Translations under genes and position numbers: made by a program | Notes under the pieces: model-generated | What the model saw: the letters and a program-made list of their open reading frames with translations, nothing else | Told to the model about the DNA's origin: nothing | The model's database searches: none | Assembly (NCBI RefSeq): GCF_003011965.1 | Contig: NZ_PXWG01000021.1 | Location: forward strand, 1 to 64,000 | Origin: Streptosporangium nondiastaticum | Lineage (GTDB): Bacteria > Actinomycetota > Actinomycetes > Streptomycetales > Streptomycetaceae | Reading direction: 5' to 3' | Length of the DNA: 64,000 bases | Part shown: positions 40,553 to 49,317 of the stretch, piece by piece | Numbering within the stretch: position 1 is the first letter of the stretch | How the letters are laid out: each line of letters begins with the position of its first letter

Positions 40553-42769
40553 GTGGATGGGTCAGTGCCCGGGCAGGCGGCGTCCGGTCAGTGGCAGGAC
40601 CACGGCCGGCTGGTCGCCGGGCGGTACCGCCTCGTCGACCGCATAGGCCGCGGCGGCATGGGCACGGTCTGGCGCGCCCAGGACGAGCTGCTCGACCGTC
40701 AGGTCGCGCTGAAGCAGCTGCACGTCTCGCCGTATCTGGACGACGACGAGCTCGCCACGCTCTACGAGCGCACCCGCCGCGAGGCCCGCAGCGCCGCCCG
40801 GATCACCCACCCCAACGTCGTCGTCGTGCACGACGTGGTCGACGACCACGGCCTGCCCTGCATCGTCATGGAGTACGTGCCCTCGAAGACGCTCGGCGAC
40901 GTCCTCAGGCACGGGACCATCACCCCGGAGGAGGCCGCCCGCATCGGCCGCGGCATGATCGCGGCGCTCCGCGCGGCCCACGCGGCCGGGGTGCTCCACC
41001 GCGACGTGAAGCCGGGCAACGTGCTGCTCGGCGACGACGGCCGGGTCGTCCTCACCGACTTCGGCATAGCCCAGTCCACCGGCACCTCCACCCTCACCAA
41101 GACCGGCGAGATGGTCGGCTCGATCGACTACATCGCGCCCGAGCGGGTCAAGGGCGCCAAGCCCGGGCCCGCCTCCGACCTGTGGGCGCTCGGCGCGACG
41201 CTGTACCAGGCCCTGGAGGGCCGCCCGCCGTTCCGCAAGGACACGGCCGTCGAGACGGCCTACGCGATCGCCATGGACCCCCTGGAGCCGCCGCGCAACG
41301 CGGGCGAGCTCACCCGGCTCATCGAGACCCTGCTCGCCAAGGACCCGGCCGTACGGCCCCCGGCCGACCTGGCCGAGCAGATCCTGCGCGAACCGGCGGC
41401 CGAGGCGGACACGGCGCACATGTCCGCGCACACCTCCGCTGCCTCCGTCCCCGAGCCCCGCCCCGCCGCGCCCGCGGCCGCGCGCTGGGACGACCTGCCG
41501 GACCGCGGCACCATGACGGCGACCGCCGCCACGGCCGCCACCACTCCTGCCGCGCCCGCCGCCCCTGCCGCCCCCGCCGTCCCCGCCCAGGCGACGGGCC
41601 CCGCGGCCGACGCCGCCACCAACGCCCCCGGCGACCAGAGCCGTTGGCGGCCCTGGCGGTTCCGCATGTCCAACGACGTCTGGGGCACGCCCACCGTCGC
41701 CGGCGAGCTGCTGTACGTCACGTCGTTCGAGGTGCACGCCCTCGACGTGGCCACCGGGCGGCGCCAGTTCAAGACCCGGGACGTGGCCTGGGCGATGGCC
41801 GTCACCGACGGGCGCATCCACGCCTCCGACGGCCCCACGCTCTACGCCCTGGATGCGGCCGACGGCGCCGAGCGCTGGCGCCTCGCCACCGACGGCTGGG
41901 TCTACTCCCTGCGGGCCGACCGCGGCACGGTCGTCACAGGCACCCGCGGCGGCGGCGTCCAGGCCTGGGAGGCCGCCAACGGCGAGCTGCTGTGGGAGAT
42001 GGGCGGCGCCCAGACCGACTTCGAGACGCCCGACTGCGGGCCGCTCGTCCACGACGGCGTGGTCTACGTCTGGGCCGACGCCCGGCTGCGGGCCCTGGAA
42101 GCCCGTACCGGCGCCGAGCGCTGGTCGTACCCGGTGGGCGACACCGCCTCCTGCGGCGGCGTGCCCGTACGGCTCCTGGCCGGCCCCGACGGCGTCGTGT
42201 ACGTCGCCGCGGGCACGCGCGTGCTGGCCATCGACGTGGCGCGCGGTGACGTGCGCTGGCGCTTCGAGGCGCCCGCCGTGTTCCTCAGCCCGCCGGCCTT
42301 CGCCCCCGGCCCCGCCGTCACCGGAGGCGGCGTCTACATCGCCGACTACCTGGGCACCGTCTACGCCCTGGACGCCGCCACCGGCCGCGACCGCTGGCGC
42401 ATCGCCACCGAAGCCCGGCAGTCCACGGAGCCGGTGCTGGTCACGGCGGGCTCCGTCCATCTGGGCAGCGGCGGCGCGCTCTACACGCTCGACGCGGTCA
42501 CCGGCACGCCGAAGTGGCGGTTCGCCGCCGGCGGCGACGTGGTGGGCTCCCCGGTCATCGCCGACGGTCGCATCCACTTCGGCTCCGCCGACCACTGCCT
42601 GTACACGGTGGACGCGGCGGGCGGCCAGCTGCGGTGGAAGCTCGCCACTGGCGGTGAGATCACGGGCTCGCCGGTGGCGGCGGGCGGAGTGGTGTACGCG
42701 TGCAGCAAGGACCGCTGCGTGTACGCGCTGGACGCGGCCAAGGGCACGGGGATGACGTCGCGCCGCTGA
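40553..42769 (+). CDS. Ser/Thr protein kinase with PQQ-like beta-propeller
   Basis: 738 residues. The kinase domain covers about 20-285: IGRGGMGTVW, K54 in VALKQL, HRDVKPGNV near 149, TDFGIAQ. An Ala/Pro-rich linker (about 320-360) has no clear membrane helix. The C-terminal ~370 residues are PQQ/WD-like propeller repeats (ALDVATGRRQFKTRD; LYALDAADGAERWRLATDGW; VYALDAATGRDRWRIATEAR; LYTVDAAGGQLRWKLATGGE). Such propellers are usually ligand or protein sensors. GTG 40553 has GGAGGG upstream. Divergent from the PspC/LiaF-like gene. Confidence 0.92.
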   Translation: MDGSVPGQAASGQWQDHGRLVAGRYRLVDRIGRGGMGTVWRAQDELLDRQVALKQLHVSPYLDDDELATLYERTRREARSAARITHPNVVVVHDVVDDHGLPCIVMEYVPSKTLGDVLRHGTITPEEAARIGRGMIAALRAAHAAGVLHRDVKPGNVLLGDDGRVVLTDFGIAQSTGTSTLTKTGEMVGSIDYIAPERVKGAKPGPASDLWALGATLYQALEGRPPFRKDTAVETAYAIAMDPLEPPRNAGELTRLIETLLAKDPAVRPPADLAEQILREPAAEADTAHMSAHTSAASVPEPRPAAPAAARWDDLPDRGTMTATAATAATTPAAPAAPAAPAVPAQATGPAADAATNAPGDQSRWRPWRFRMSNDVWGTPTVAGELLYVTSFEVHALDVATGRRQFKTRDVAWAMAVTDGRIHASDGPTLYALDAADGAERWRLATDGWVYSLRADRGTVVTGTRGGGVQAWEAANGELLWEMGGAQTDFETPDCGPLVHDGVVYVWADARLRALEARTGAERWSYPVGDTASCGGVPVRLLAGPDGVVYVAAGTRVLAIDVARGDVRWRFEAPAVFLSPPAFAPGPAVTGGGVYIADYLGTVYALDAATGRDRWRIATEARQSTEPVLVTAGSVHLGSGGALYTLDAVTGTPKWRFAAGGDVVGSPVIADGRIHFGSADHCLYTVDAAGGQLRWKLATGGEITGSPVAAGGVVYACSKDRCVYALDAAKGTGMTSRR

Positions 42770-42842
42770 CGGTGCGGGGGCGTGGCGGTTCGCGTTCGCC
42801 AACGCGGGGCGGTGGCCCGCGGTGCGGTGGGTCGGTGCGGGT

Positions 42843-42890
42843 CGTGTGTGGCTGGTCGCGCAGTTCCCCGCGCCCCTGAGGGGCGTGGGG
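42843..42890. repeat. Dispersed Streptomyces palindromic repeat
   Basis: GTGGCTGGTCGCGCAGTTCC, then CCGCGCCCCTGAGGGGCG: a hairpin-forming repeat common between Streptomyces genes, here between a + strand kinase gene and a - strand hydratase gene. A weaker partial copy (GTGCGTGGTTGGTCGCG) follows at 42919-42935. The rest of the 190-bp gap shows nothing else. Confidence 0.65.
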
Positions 42891-42959
42891 AGGTCCGTCC
42901 GGTGCTGCGGCTGCGGGGCGTGCGTGGTTGGTCGCGCCTGCGTCGCTACGGAGGGCATC

Positions 42960-43778
42960 TCAGCGCAGGCGGTGGTTCCGGTCCCGGGAGGTGAACAGCT
43001 TTGCTTGTTCCTCCTGGGGCAGGTTGCCCAGGGAGATCAGGTGCGGCGCGAGGGAGAGGGCTCGTTCGCGGGTCGCTTCCTTCGCCGCCCACAGCGCCCG
43101 CACCGTGCCCTGGACCGCCTCCGTCGGGCACGCCGCGATGACGGCGGCCGCGCGCAACGCCGCGGCCACGGCTTCCCCGGGCGCGGTCAGCTCGGAGACG
43201 AGACCGATCTCGTACGCGCGCCGTGCGGAGAGCCGCTCGGCGGTGCCCATCAGGGCCAGGCGGGCGGCCTCCCCGAAGGGCATGCGCTGCGCCATGTGGA
43301 CCGTCTCGTACGCGCTGACCATGCCGTACGTCGTGTGCGGGTCGAAGAAGGCGGCGTTCTCGGCGGCCACGATGAACTCGGCCTCGCCGAGGAGGTAGAA
43401 CGCCCCGCCGCACGCCATTCCGCCGACCGCTGCGACGACCGGCTTCCACAGGTCGGCCGACTTGGGGCCGATGGTGCGCAAGGGGTCGTCCAGCGAGTAG
43501 GGCGAGCCCGGCTGGGGGACGTCGGCGGAACGGTCGATGCCGGTGCAGAAGGCCCGGTCGCCGGCGCCGGTCAGTACGACGGCGCGGACGGTGTCGTCGA
43601 AGCGGAAGCGGCGCCACACGTCGGTGAGTTCGGCGGCAGCCGCCAGGTCGAGGGCGTTGTGCCGCTCGGGCCGGTCGAGGGTGACGAGCGCGACGCCGTC
43701 CGTGCGTACCTCCGCCCGCACGCCCGAGCCGCCGCCGCTGCCGGCGTTGCCATTGCCGCCGCTCCCGCTGCCGCTCAT
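42960..43778 (-). CDS. Enoyl-CoA hydratase/isomerase family protein
   Basis: 272 residues of the crotonase superfamily. After a Gly/Ser/Asn-rich N terminus (MSGSGSGGNGNAGSGGGSG) come VALVTLDRPERHNALDLAAA, GDRAFCTGID (oxyanion), VAAVGGMACGGAFYLLGEAE and FDPHTTYGM. It hydrates or isomerises an enoyl-CoA. Its start overlaps the DUF35 gene stop (ATGA), so it is the third gene of an operon with the DUF35 OB-fold and thiolase-like genes. Confidence 0.9.
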   Translation of the reverse strand: MSGSGSGGNGNAGSGGGSGVRAEVRTDGVALVTLDRPERHNALDLAAAAELTDVWRRFRFDDTVRAVVLTGAGDRAFCTGIDRSADVPQPGSPYSLDDPLRTIGPKSADLWKPVVAAVGGMACGGAFYLLGEAEFIVAAENAAFFDPHTTYGMVSAYETVHMAQRMPFGEAARLALMGTAERLSARRAYEIGLVSELTAPGEAVAAALRAAAVIAACPTEAVQGTVRALWAAKEATRERALSLAPHLISLGNLPQEEQAKLFTSRDRNHRLR

Positions 43779-44242
43779 GACGTCGCCCCCAGCAGCCATC
43801 GCGGCACGGTGAAGCCGCCGGGGAGCCGGGCGAAGGTGACGCGCACGGGAGCGCCGATGTAGAGCTGCTCGGGGTCCACGGAGTCGATGTCCGCGCCCGG
43901 CGCCGCCACGAGGTTGCCGACGAGGCGGATGCGCGGGGCCTCGGCCAGCTCCACGACCACCACGTTGTACGGGGCCCGCGCGGCGTAGGCGGGCAGGAGC
44001 GGCGGGTGGGGCAGGACGTACGACCAGATGCGGCCGCGGCCACTCATCCGCTGCCACTCGTTGTCGAAGGACTGGCAGCGCGGACAGCACGGGCGCGGCG
44101 GGAACCGCAGCTCACGGCAGAGGCAGCAGGCCTGGACGCGGAGTTCGCCGCGGGCCGCGAACTCCCAGAAGGGCGCGCCGTCCTCGTCGGGCTCGGGCAG
44201 CAGGGGCCCGTTGTCAGTGGTGCCCCTCATCATGGAGGACAT
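43775..44242 (-). CDS. DUF35 / Zn-ribbon OB-fold protein
   Basis: 155 residues. An N-terminal helix (GAPFWEFAARGELRVQAC) leads to a rubredoxin-like zinc ribbon with CCLC and CCPRC pairs (about 39-58), then an OB fold (IWSYVLPHPPLLPAYAARAP; YIGAPVRVTFARLPGG). DUF35 proteins partner with thiolase-like Ltp proteins; in steroid side-chain degradation Ltp2-ChsH2(DUF35) is an aldolase complex. Here the thiolase-like gene is directly upstream, which supports the same kind of pairing. ATG 44242 has GGAGTTGAG upstream. Confidence 0.9.
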   Translation of the reverse strand: MSSMMRGTTDNGPLLPEPDEDGAPFWEFAARGELRVQACCLCRELRFPPRPCCPRCQSFDNEWQRMSGRGRIWSYVLPHPPLLPAYAARAPYNVVVVELAEAPRIRLVGNLVAAPGADIDSVDPEQLYIGAPVRVTFARLPGGFTVPRWLLGATS

Positions 44243-44246
44243 GAGC

Positions 44247-45452
44247 TCAACTCCTCAGCAGGAGAGCCGATGTGGGGACGCCCTCGCCCGCCGTGACCAG
44301 GCAGGTCGAGGCGCCGGGCACCTGCGCGGTGGAGGTGCCGCGCAGTTGCCGGACGCCTTCGGTGATGAGGTTGAAGCCGTGCACGTAGGCCTCGCTGAGC
44401 CCGCCGCCGCCGGTGTTCAGCGGGAGCCGGCCGCCGAGTTCGAGGGCGCCGTCCTCGGTGAAGGCCGCGCCCTCGCCGCGGCCGCAGAAGCCGTAGCCCT
44501 CCAGGGAGAGCGGGATGAGGGGGGTGAAGGCGTCGTAGATCTGGGCGACGTCGATGTCGGCGGGGCCGAAGTCGGCCGTCTTCCACAGCTGCCGGGCGGC
44601 GGTCCAGGAGGGGCCGGTGAGCGGGTCGTCGTTCCAGTAGTTGACCATGCCGTGGTGCTGGGCGGGCAGCCCCTGCGCGGCCGAGTGCACGTAGACGGGG
44701 GAGCGGCGGCAGTCGCGGGCCCGGTCGGCGGAGACGACGACGCAGGCCAGGGCGCCGTCCGTCTCCAGACAGTTGTCGTAGAGGCAGAGCGGTTCGCTGA
44801 TCCAGCGCGAGGTCATGTAGGTGTCGCGGGTGAGCGGGCGCCCGTGCATCACGGCGGCCGGGTTCAGGGAGGCGTGACGGCGGCAGGCGTGGGCGACGTT
44901 GAAGAAGTGTTCGCGGGTGGCCCCGTACTCGTGCATGTAGCGGCGGGCCAGCATGGCGATCTCGTCGGCCGGGCGGATCAGCCCGTACGGGCGGCTCCAC
45001 TGCGCGGGGGTGGGGAGCTGCGTCCGGGTGTTGCGCCAGGGGCGGGGGCCGGAGCCGCGCTTGCGGGAGCGCCAGGCGACGCCGACGGACGCCTGCCCGG
45101 TGGCGATCGCCATGGCGAGGTGGGCGACGGTCGCGCAGGAGGCGCCGCCGCCGAAGCCGGTCCTGGCGAAGAAGGTCACGTCGCCCGCGCCGATGGACTT
45201 GGCGATCTCGACCTCGTCGGTCTCCTCCATGGTGTAGGAGGCGAGAGCGTCGACCTGGGAAGGGGGGATGCCCGCGTCGTCGAGCGCGGCGAGGATCGCA
45301 CGGCAGGCCAGGGACTTCTCCGAGGCTTCGAGCCGGCGGGCGAAGGGGGTCTGACCTATGCCGACGATCGCGGTGGCGTCCTTGAGCGCCGGTGAACCCC
45401 TGCGTGCCGGGGGAGGTGCGGGTGTCGTGCTCTTCGTCGCCCTTGCCGCCAT
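44247..45452 (-). CDS. Thiolase-like lipid-transfer protein (SCP-x / Ltp type)
   Basis: 401 residues. Thiolase-superfamily features are ATAIVGIGQTPFARRLEASE, GFGGGASCATVAHLAMAIAT, IYDAFTPLIPLSLEGYGFCG and NTGGGGLSEAYVHGFNLITE. These fit the Ltp branch that pairs with DUF35 and includes steroid retro-aldolases. First gene of the operon with DUF35 and enoyl-CoA hydratase. ATG 45452 is the first possible start. Upstream, the same frame stays open for ~80 codons of Gly/Ser/Asn-rich sequence without any start codon. Confidence 0.88.
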   Translation of the reverse strand: MAARATKSTTPAPPPARRGSPALKDATAIVGIGQTPFARRLEASEKSLACRAILAALDDAGIPPSQVDALASYTMEETDEVEIAKSIGAGDVTFFARTGFGGGASCATVAHLAMAIATGQASVGVAWRSRKRGSGPRPWRNTRTQLPTPAQWSRPYGLIRPADEIAMLARRYMHEYGATREHFFNVAHACRRHASLNPAAVMHGRPLTRDTYMTSRWISEPLCLYDNCLETDGALACVVVSADRARDCRRSPVYVHSAAQGLPAQHHGMVNYWNDDPLTGPSWTAARQLWKTADFGPADIDVAQIYDAFTPLIPLSLEGYGFCGRGEGAAFTEDGALELGGRLPLNTGGGGLSEAYVHGFNLITEGVRQLRGTSTAQVPGASTCLVTAGEGVPTSALLLRS

Positions 45453-45755
45453 CGTCGCCTCCGCGCTCCGGTCGATCCCCTCGTCACCTACGGCACCGGC
45501 CCGTCCGCTGTTGCTACTGCCTCTACTGCCGTTGCTGCCCTTGCTGCCGGTGAAGTTGCTGCTGCCGCTCCTGGCGCCGTCGCTGCTGCATTCGCTCCTG
45601 CCGCCGCCGTTGCCGCCGCCGTTGCCGCCGCTGTTGGCGTCCCTGCTGCTCCTGCCGTTGCTACCGCTGCGTCCCCTGCTGACAGCGCGGAAGGGTATCG
45701 CTAATCTGACGAACAGTCAGCATTGGGCCGGCCGGGGCGGCGGGGAGGGCACGCG
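45453..45755. other. Divergent region with low-complexity Gly/Ser/Asn-coding-like tract
   Basis: 303 bp between the thiolase-like and acyl-CoA synthetase starts. About 45500-45690 is made of CTGCCGTTGCTGCC-like triplet repeats. Read on the minus strand in the thiolase frame it gives Gly/Asn/Ser/Arg-rich sequence with no stop and no start codon. The right end carries the CTGAC-N5-GTCAG palindrome and probably the divergent promoters. Confidence 0.55.
45706..45720. promoter_or_regulatory. Palindromic operator CTGAC-N5-GTCAG, site 1
   Basis: CTGACGAACAGTCAG, 36 bp before the acyl-CoA synthetase start. The same 5-5-5 palindrome occurs at 52909 and 56131 upstream of related catabolic genes. Confidence 0.7.
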
Positions 45756-47438
45756 ATGCGCGGAGACCTGGAGTTCATGTCCCTTCCCCGGCTGGTCCGC
45801 ACGGCGGCCGCGCGCCACGGCGACCGCGAGGCCGTGGTCGAGGGCCGGACCAGGATCGGCTACGAGCAGCTCGCCGCCCGCATCGAGCGGGCCGCCGCCG
45901 GGTGCCTCGCGGCGGGCGTCGAGGCCGGCGACCGCGTGGCCGTCTGGGCGCCGAATACCCTCGACTGGATCGTCTCCGCCCTGGGCGCCGTCACGGCCGG
46001 CGCGGTCCTCGTCCCGGTCAACACCCGGCTCAAGGGTGCCGAGGCCGCCCACGTGCTCGGGCGCACCCGGGCGAAGCTGCTCTTCGTCACCGGCACCTTC
46101 CTGGGCACGTCCTACGTCGCCGCGCTGCGGCGGGCCGCGGGCGGCGCGCCCGCGGCCCGGGACCGCGGCCGCGCCCATAGGCGGAGTCGTGCGGGGGAGG
46201 CGGGGGAGGGGGAGGTCCCCCTGCCCGGGCTGCCGCACCTGGAGCAGGTCGTCGTGCTGGCCGAGGACGCGCCGTCGGCCTCCGGTTTCCGGACGTGGAA
46301 GGAGTTCGTCGCCGCCGGGGACGCGGTGCCGGCCTGGGCCGTACGGGCACGGGCGAACGCCATCAGCCCCGACGCTCCCTCGGACATCATCTTCACCTCC
46401 GGCACCACGGGTGAGCCCAAGGGCGTGGTCGTCACCCACGCCCAGACCCTGCGTACCTTCGGCTCCTGGTGCGACCTCGCGGGGCTGCGGAGAGGAGACC
46501 GCTATCTGATCGTCAACCCGTTCTCGCACACCTTCGGCTACAAGGCCGGGGTGCTGGCCTGCCTCATGCGCGGCGCGGTGATGGTGCCGCAGGCCGTCTT
46601 CGCGGTGGACACGGTGCTGGCCGGCATCGCGGCGGAGCGCATCACCGTGCTGCCCGGCCCGCCCACCCTCCTCCAGGCGCTCCTCGACCACGCGGCCCGG
46701 CCGGCGTGCGCACTGTCGTCACTGCGGCTGGTGGTGACGGGAGCGGCGGCCGTGGATCCGCGGCTGGTCGAGCGGCTGCAGACGGAGGCCGGCATTCCCA
46801 CGGTGCTGACGGCCTACGGGATGAGCGAGGCCACCGGTGTCGTCACCATGTGCCGGCGCCACGACCCCGCCGAGGTCGTCTCGCGCACCGCGGGCCGGGC
46901 CCTGCCGGACACCGAGGTCAGGGTGGCCGGAGCCGACGGGAAGGCGCTGCCGTCCGGCAGCCCGGGGGAGATCCTGGTGCGCGGCTACCAGGTCATGTCC
47001 GGCTACTTCGAGGATCCGCGGGCCACGGCGGAGGCCGTCGACGGGGACGGCTGGCTGCACACCGGCGACATCGGCGTGCTGGACGACGAGGGCAACCTGC
47101 GGATCACCGACCGGGTCGGGGACATGTTCGTGGTCGGGGGCTTCAACGTGTACCCGGCGGAGGTGGAGCGGCTGCTCGCCCGGCATCCCGGCATAGCCGA
47201 GGCCGCCGTCGTGGGCGTGCCGGACCAGCGGCTGGGCGAGGTCGGCAGGGCCTACGTGGTCCGCAGGGACGGGGCCCCCGCGCTTTCCGCGGACGAGCTG
47301 ATCGCCTGGGCGCGGCGCGAGATGGCCGCGTACAAGGTGCCGCGCGAGGTGGAGTTCGTCCCGGGGCTCCCGCGGAACGCCTCCGGCAAGGTGGTCAAGG
47401 GCGGACTGCGGCCGCCCGGCGGAACGAAGGGCCGGTGA
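45756..47438 (+). CDS. AMP-forming acyl-CoA synthetase (FadD-like)
   Basis: 560 residues of the ANL superfamily. P-loop FTSGTTGEPKGVVVTH (near 212-228), A5-type motif YGMSEATGVV, hinge region LRITDRVGDMFVVGGFNVYP and the catalytic Lys in PRNASGKVVKGGL. It activates a carboxylic acid, with ATP and CoA, for beta-oxidation-like steps. A charged insertion (about 130-165) is low-complexity and unusual. ATG 45756 has GGGGAGGG upstream. Divergent from the thiolase/DUF35/hydratase operon, with a shared palindrome in the gap. Confidence 0.92.
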   Translation: MRGDLEFMSLPRLVRTAAARHGDREAVVEGRTRIGYEQLAARIERAAAGCLAAGVEAGDRVAVWAPNTLDWIVSALGAVTAGAVLVPVNTRLKGAEAAHVLGRTRAKLLFVTGTFLGTSYVAALRRAAGGAPAARDRGRAHRRSRAGEAGEGEVPLPGLPHLEQVVVLAEDAPSASGFRTWKEFVAAGDAVPAWAVRARANAISPDAPSDIIFTSGTTGEPKGVVVTHAQTLRTFGSWCDLAGLRRGDRYLIVNPFSHTFGYKAGVLACLMRGAVMVPQAVFAVDTVLAGIAAERITVLPGPPTLLQALLDHAARPACALSSLRLVVTGAAAVDPRLVERLQTEAGIPTVLTAYGMSEATGVVTMCRRHDPAEVVSRTAGRALPDTEVRVAGADGKALPSGSPGEILVRGYQVMSGYFEDPRATAEAVDGDGWLHTGDIGVLDDEGNLRITDRVGDMFVVGGFNVYPAEVERLLARHPGIAEAAVVGVPDQRLGEVGRAYVVRRDGAPALSADELIAWARREMAAYKVPREVEFVPGLPRNASGKVVKGGLRPPGGTKGR

Positions 47439-47500
47439 AGGGGGATGATCAGGGGGAACGGCGGCGCGGCCCCCGGCGCCGTACGGGGCGGGGAGCGAAG

Positions 47501-47971
47501 ATGGCCCTCGGAGCCCCGAGCGTGAACGAGGTGGATGCGATGCCGCTGTCCGTCGAAGAGCGTGAGAAATTCCTGGCCGGCCCCCACGTGGCGGCCGTCG
47601 CCGTCGAAGCGGGCGGGGGACGCGGACCGGTGAACGTGCCCGTCTGGTATGTCTACCGTCCGGGCGGTGAGGTCGTGCTGGTCACCGGCCGCGCCTCCCG
47701 CAAAGCGCAGCTCATTGCCGATGCCGGGCGATTCACGCTCTTGGTGGACCAGACGTCTCCGACGTACCGGTACGTCTCCGTCGAAGGCGAGCTCGTGTCG
47801 CTCGAAACGGCGACGGAGGAGCTGGCGAGGGAGATCGCTGTCCGTTACCTGCCGACGGAAGCGGCAGTGGACGCGCACCTGGAGAGGATCATGGCCGACC
47901 CGGAGGCGGTCGTGGCGATCAGGATGCGGCCGCGCCACTGGCACTCGGCCGACCTGGGCCGCGCGAGCTGA
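47501..47971 (+). CDS. Pyridoxamine-5'-phosphate-oxidase-like (PPOX) flavin/F420 protein
   Basis: 156 residues with a split-barrel flavin-binding fold: LAGPHVAAVAVEAGGGRGPV, NVPVWYVYRPGGEVVLVTGR, SRKAQLIADAGRFTLLVDQ, TYRYVSVEGELVSLETA. These are FMN- or F420-dependent reductases or oxidases; the substrate is unknown. ATG 47501 has GGGGAGCG upstream; ATG 47540 is the alternative. It lies 62 bp after the acyl-CoA synthetase and is probably cotranscribed. Confidence 0.85.
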   Translation: MALGAPSVNEVDAMPLSVEEREKFLAGPHVAAVAVEAGGGRGPVNVPVWYVYRPGGEVVLVTGRASRKAQLIADAGRFTLLVDQTSPTYRYVSVEGELVSLETATEELAREIAVRYLPTEAAVDAHLERIMADPEAVVAIRMRPRHWHSADLGRAS

Positions 47972-47998
47972 CCGGCAGGGCCGGCGCAGCGGCCGGGC

Positions 47999-48427
47999 CT
48001 AGCGAGCCGCTGAGGCGGCGTCGAAGCCGGCCCGGATGGTGCCGTGGTCGTCGCTGACGAGTGTGCCGTGATCGTCGCGGGCGAACGTGCCGTGGTCGTC
48101 ACGACCGCCTGTGCCGTGGTCGTCTCCGCCACCCGTGCCGTGGTCGTCGTTGACGAACGTGCCGTGATCGTCACGACCGCCCGTGCCGTGGTCGTCCCCC
48201 GGAGAGCCTGCGTGGTCATCCCCCGGAGTGCCCGCGTGGTGGTCCGCCGGGGCGTCCGCGTGGTCGCCGATCGGGTGCGCGAGCCGCACCAGGCCGGCCG
48301 ATGTCGCCGTGGTCAGGTGGTCGTCGGCGGCTGCGGGGCCTGCCGCGGCCATGGCCCCGGCGGCCGCCATGGCGGTCATCGCGGCTATGACGAGGGCTTT
48401 CTTCGTGCGCATGGTCGTGCCGTTCAT
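47999..48427 (-). CDS. Secreted protein of eight DDHGT-type octapeptide repeats
   Basis: 142 residues. A Sec signal (TKKALVIAAMTAMAAAGAMA, cleavage near PAAADDH) precedes a mature part that is mostly eight 8-residue repeats at 69-131, pattern (G/R/N/S)DDHGTxx. One repeat reads DDHAGSPG and two are DDHGTF(V/A). The Asp-Asp-His pattern could bind metal. The DDH-x-T core resembles the repeats of the AfsS-like protein encoded ~650 bp upstream on the same strand. ATG 48427 has GAGGAG upstream. No known family matched. Confidence 0.75.
   Translation of the reverse strand: MNGTTMRTKKALVIAAMTAMAAAGAMAAAGPAAADDHLTTATSAGLVRLAHPIGDHADAPADHHAGTPGDDHAGSPGDDHGTGGRDDHGTFVNDDHGTGGGDDHGTGGRDDHGTFARDDHGTLVSDDHGTIRAGFDAASAAR
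48035..48223 (-). repeat. 24-bp tandem repeats encoding DDHGTxxx
   Basis: Eight in-phase 24-bp units at the 3' part of the secreted-protein gene; on the + strand they appear as repeated GTGCCGTGGTCGTC. Confidence 0.85.
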
Positions 48428-49074
48428 TTCCGACTCCTCTGATTCGGGGGTGTGATGCAGTGGTGGTGCATGTGTCGGCGAAGTTAGCGGGTGAGGACGA
48501 CTGCGTCCGCCGTTCGGACCGAAGTGCAGGCACGAACTCCGGTCCTCTTTCGTGCAGTTCGGCGCCGTTGGGCGCATGACTGCAGGGGTCGGCGTCGACG
48601 GCTTCCCCTCCGCGCTGCCGACGCCGGCCCCTGACAGTCCCCCGTTGGACATCCCTGTTCAGTTGTTGTGCGTTCAGTTGTTTTGCACGTTCCCCCGTTG
48701 CTTTCCCTCGTTGCTTTTCCCCTGTTGCTTCCCCCGTTGTTCTTCGTTGTTCTTTTGTCTCTTCAGTTGTTGTGCGTCTTGCGTTCCCCCGTGCATTCCC
48801 CCGTGCGGTGGCGCCTTTCTCCCCGTCCGACGCCCCCCGTGCTGCTCATGCGTCGGACGACCCCCGTTGGAAATCCCCCGTGATCCCCCGTTGGAATTCC
48901 CCCGTCGTGTGTTCCCCCGTACGTTTCCCCCGTCGTGCGTCTTCCCGGGTGCGTCCCCTGTGGATCTTCCTCCCCCGGAACGCTTCCCCGTCGTGCTCTC
49001 CCCCTGAGCCCCCGGCCGGGGAATTCCTGCCCGCCGATGTTTCCGGCCAGAAATCCCCCGCCCCGGGAGCCCGA
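48428..49074. other. 647-bp C/T-rich leader with repeated CCCCCGT motifs
   Basis: The region from the secreted-protein start to the AfsS-like stop. From ~48628 to 49060, TCCCCCGT or close variants occur about fifteen times (CCCCCGTTG, CCCCCGTGC, CCCCCGTCGTG). On the transcribed minus strand this reads ACGGGGGAA-like, purine-rich and T-poor. Short + strand frames here look like artefacts. It would be an unusually long leader for the secreted-protein gene and contains its promoter or a read-through from the AfsS-like gene. Confidence 0.7.
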
Positions 49075-49317
49075 TCAGATCAGCCCGGTTTTGGGCTTGT
49101 CCCCCGTGGTGTGGTCGTCCATGACGACCCTGTCCTCACCCGGTAGGGGTTTTTTCTTCTTCAGGACGTTCTTGTCCTTGAGGGCGACGGGCTCACCGAT
49201 GGTGGCGTGGTCGTCCGGCGGCGGCGCGAACTGCTGCCCCGCTGCGAACGTGCCTCCGGTGGTGTGGTCGTCCTGCGGTGTGGCCACGCCTGGCGTGAGC
49301 TTGCGCTCGTCGCTCAT
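49075..49317 (-). CDS. AfsS-like small protein
   Basis: 80 residues, hydrophilic, no signal peptide. Three motifs, TPQDDHTTGG (14-23), PPPDDHATIG (33-42) and MDDHTTGD (66-73), parallel the TLDNHMPAP-type repeats of S. coelicolor AfsS, a 63-residue protein activated by AfsR that stimulates antibiotic production. A Lys-rich segment KNVLKKKKPLPG sits between motifs two and three. Like S. coelicolor afsS it lies just downstream of an afsR-like gene in the same orientation, which strengthens the assignment. Motif residues differ (DDHTT instead of DNHMP), so I call it AfsS-like. ATG 49317. Confidence 0.72.
   Translation of the reverse strand: MSDERKLTPGVATPQDDHTTGGTFAAGQQFAPPPDDHATIGEPVALKDKNVLKKKKPLPGEDRVVMDDHTTGDKPKTGLI

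Noticed and set aside
48552..49146. Small + strand frames in the CCCCCGT leader
   Set aside because: Pro/Cys/Phe/Leu-rich translations reflect the repeat; no start with a ribosome-binding site.
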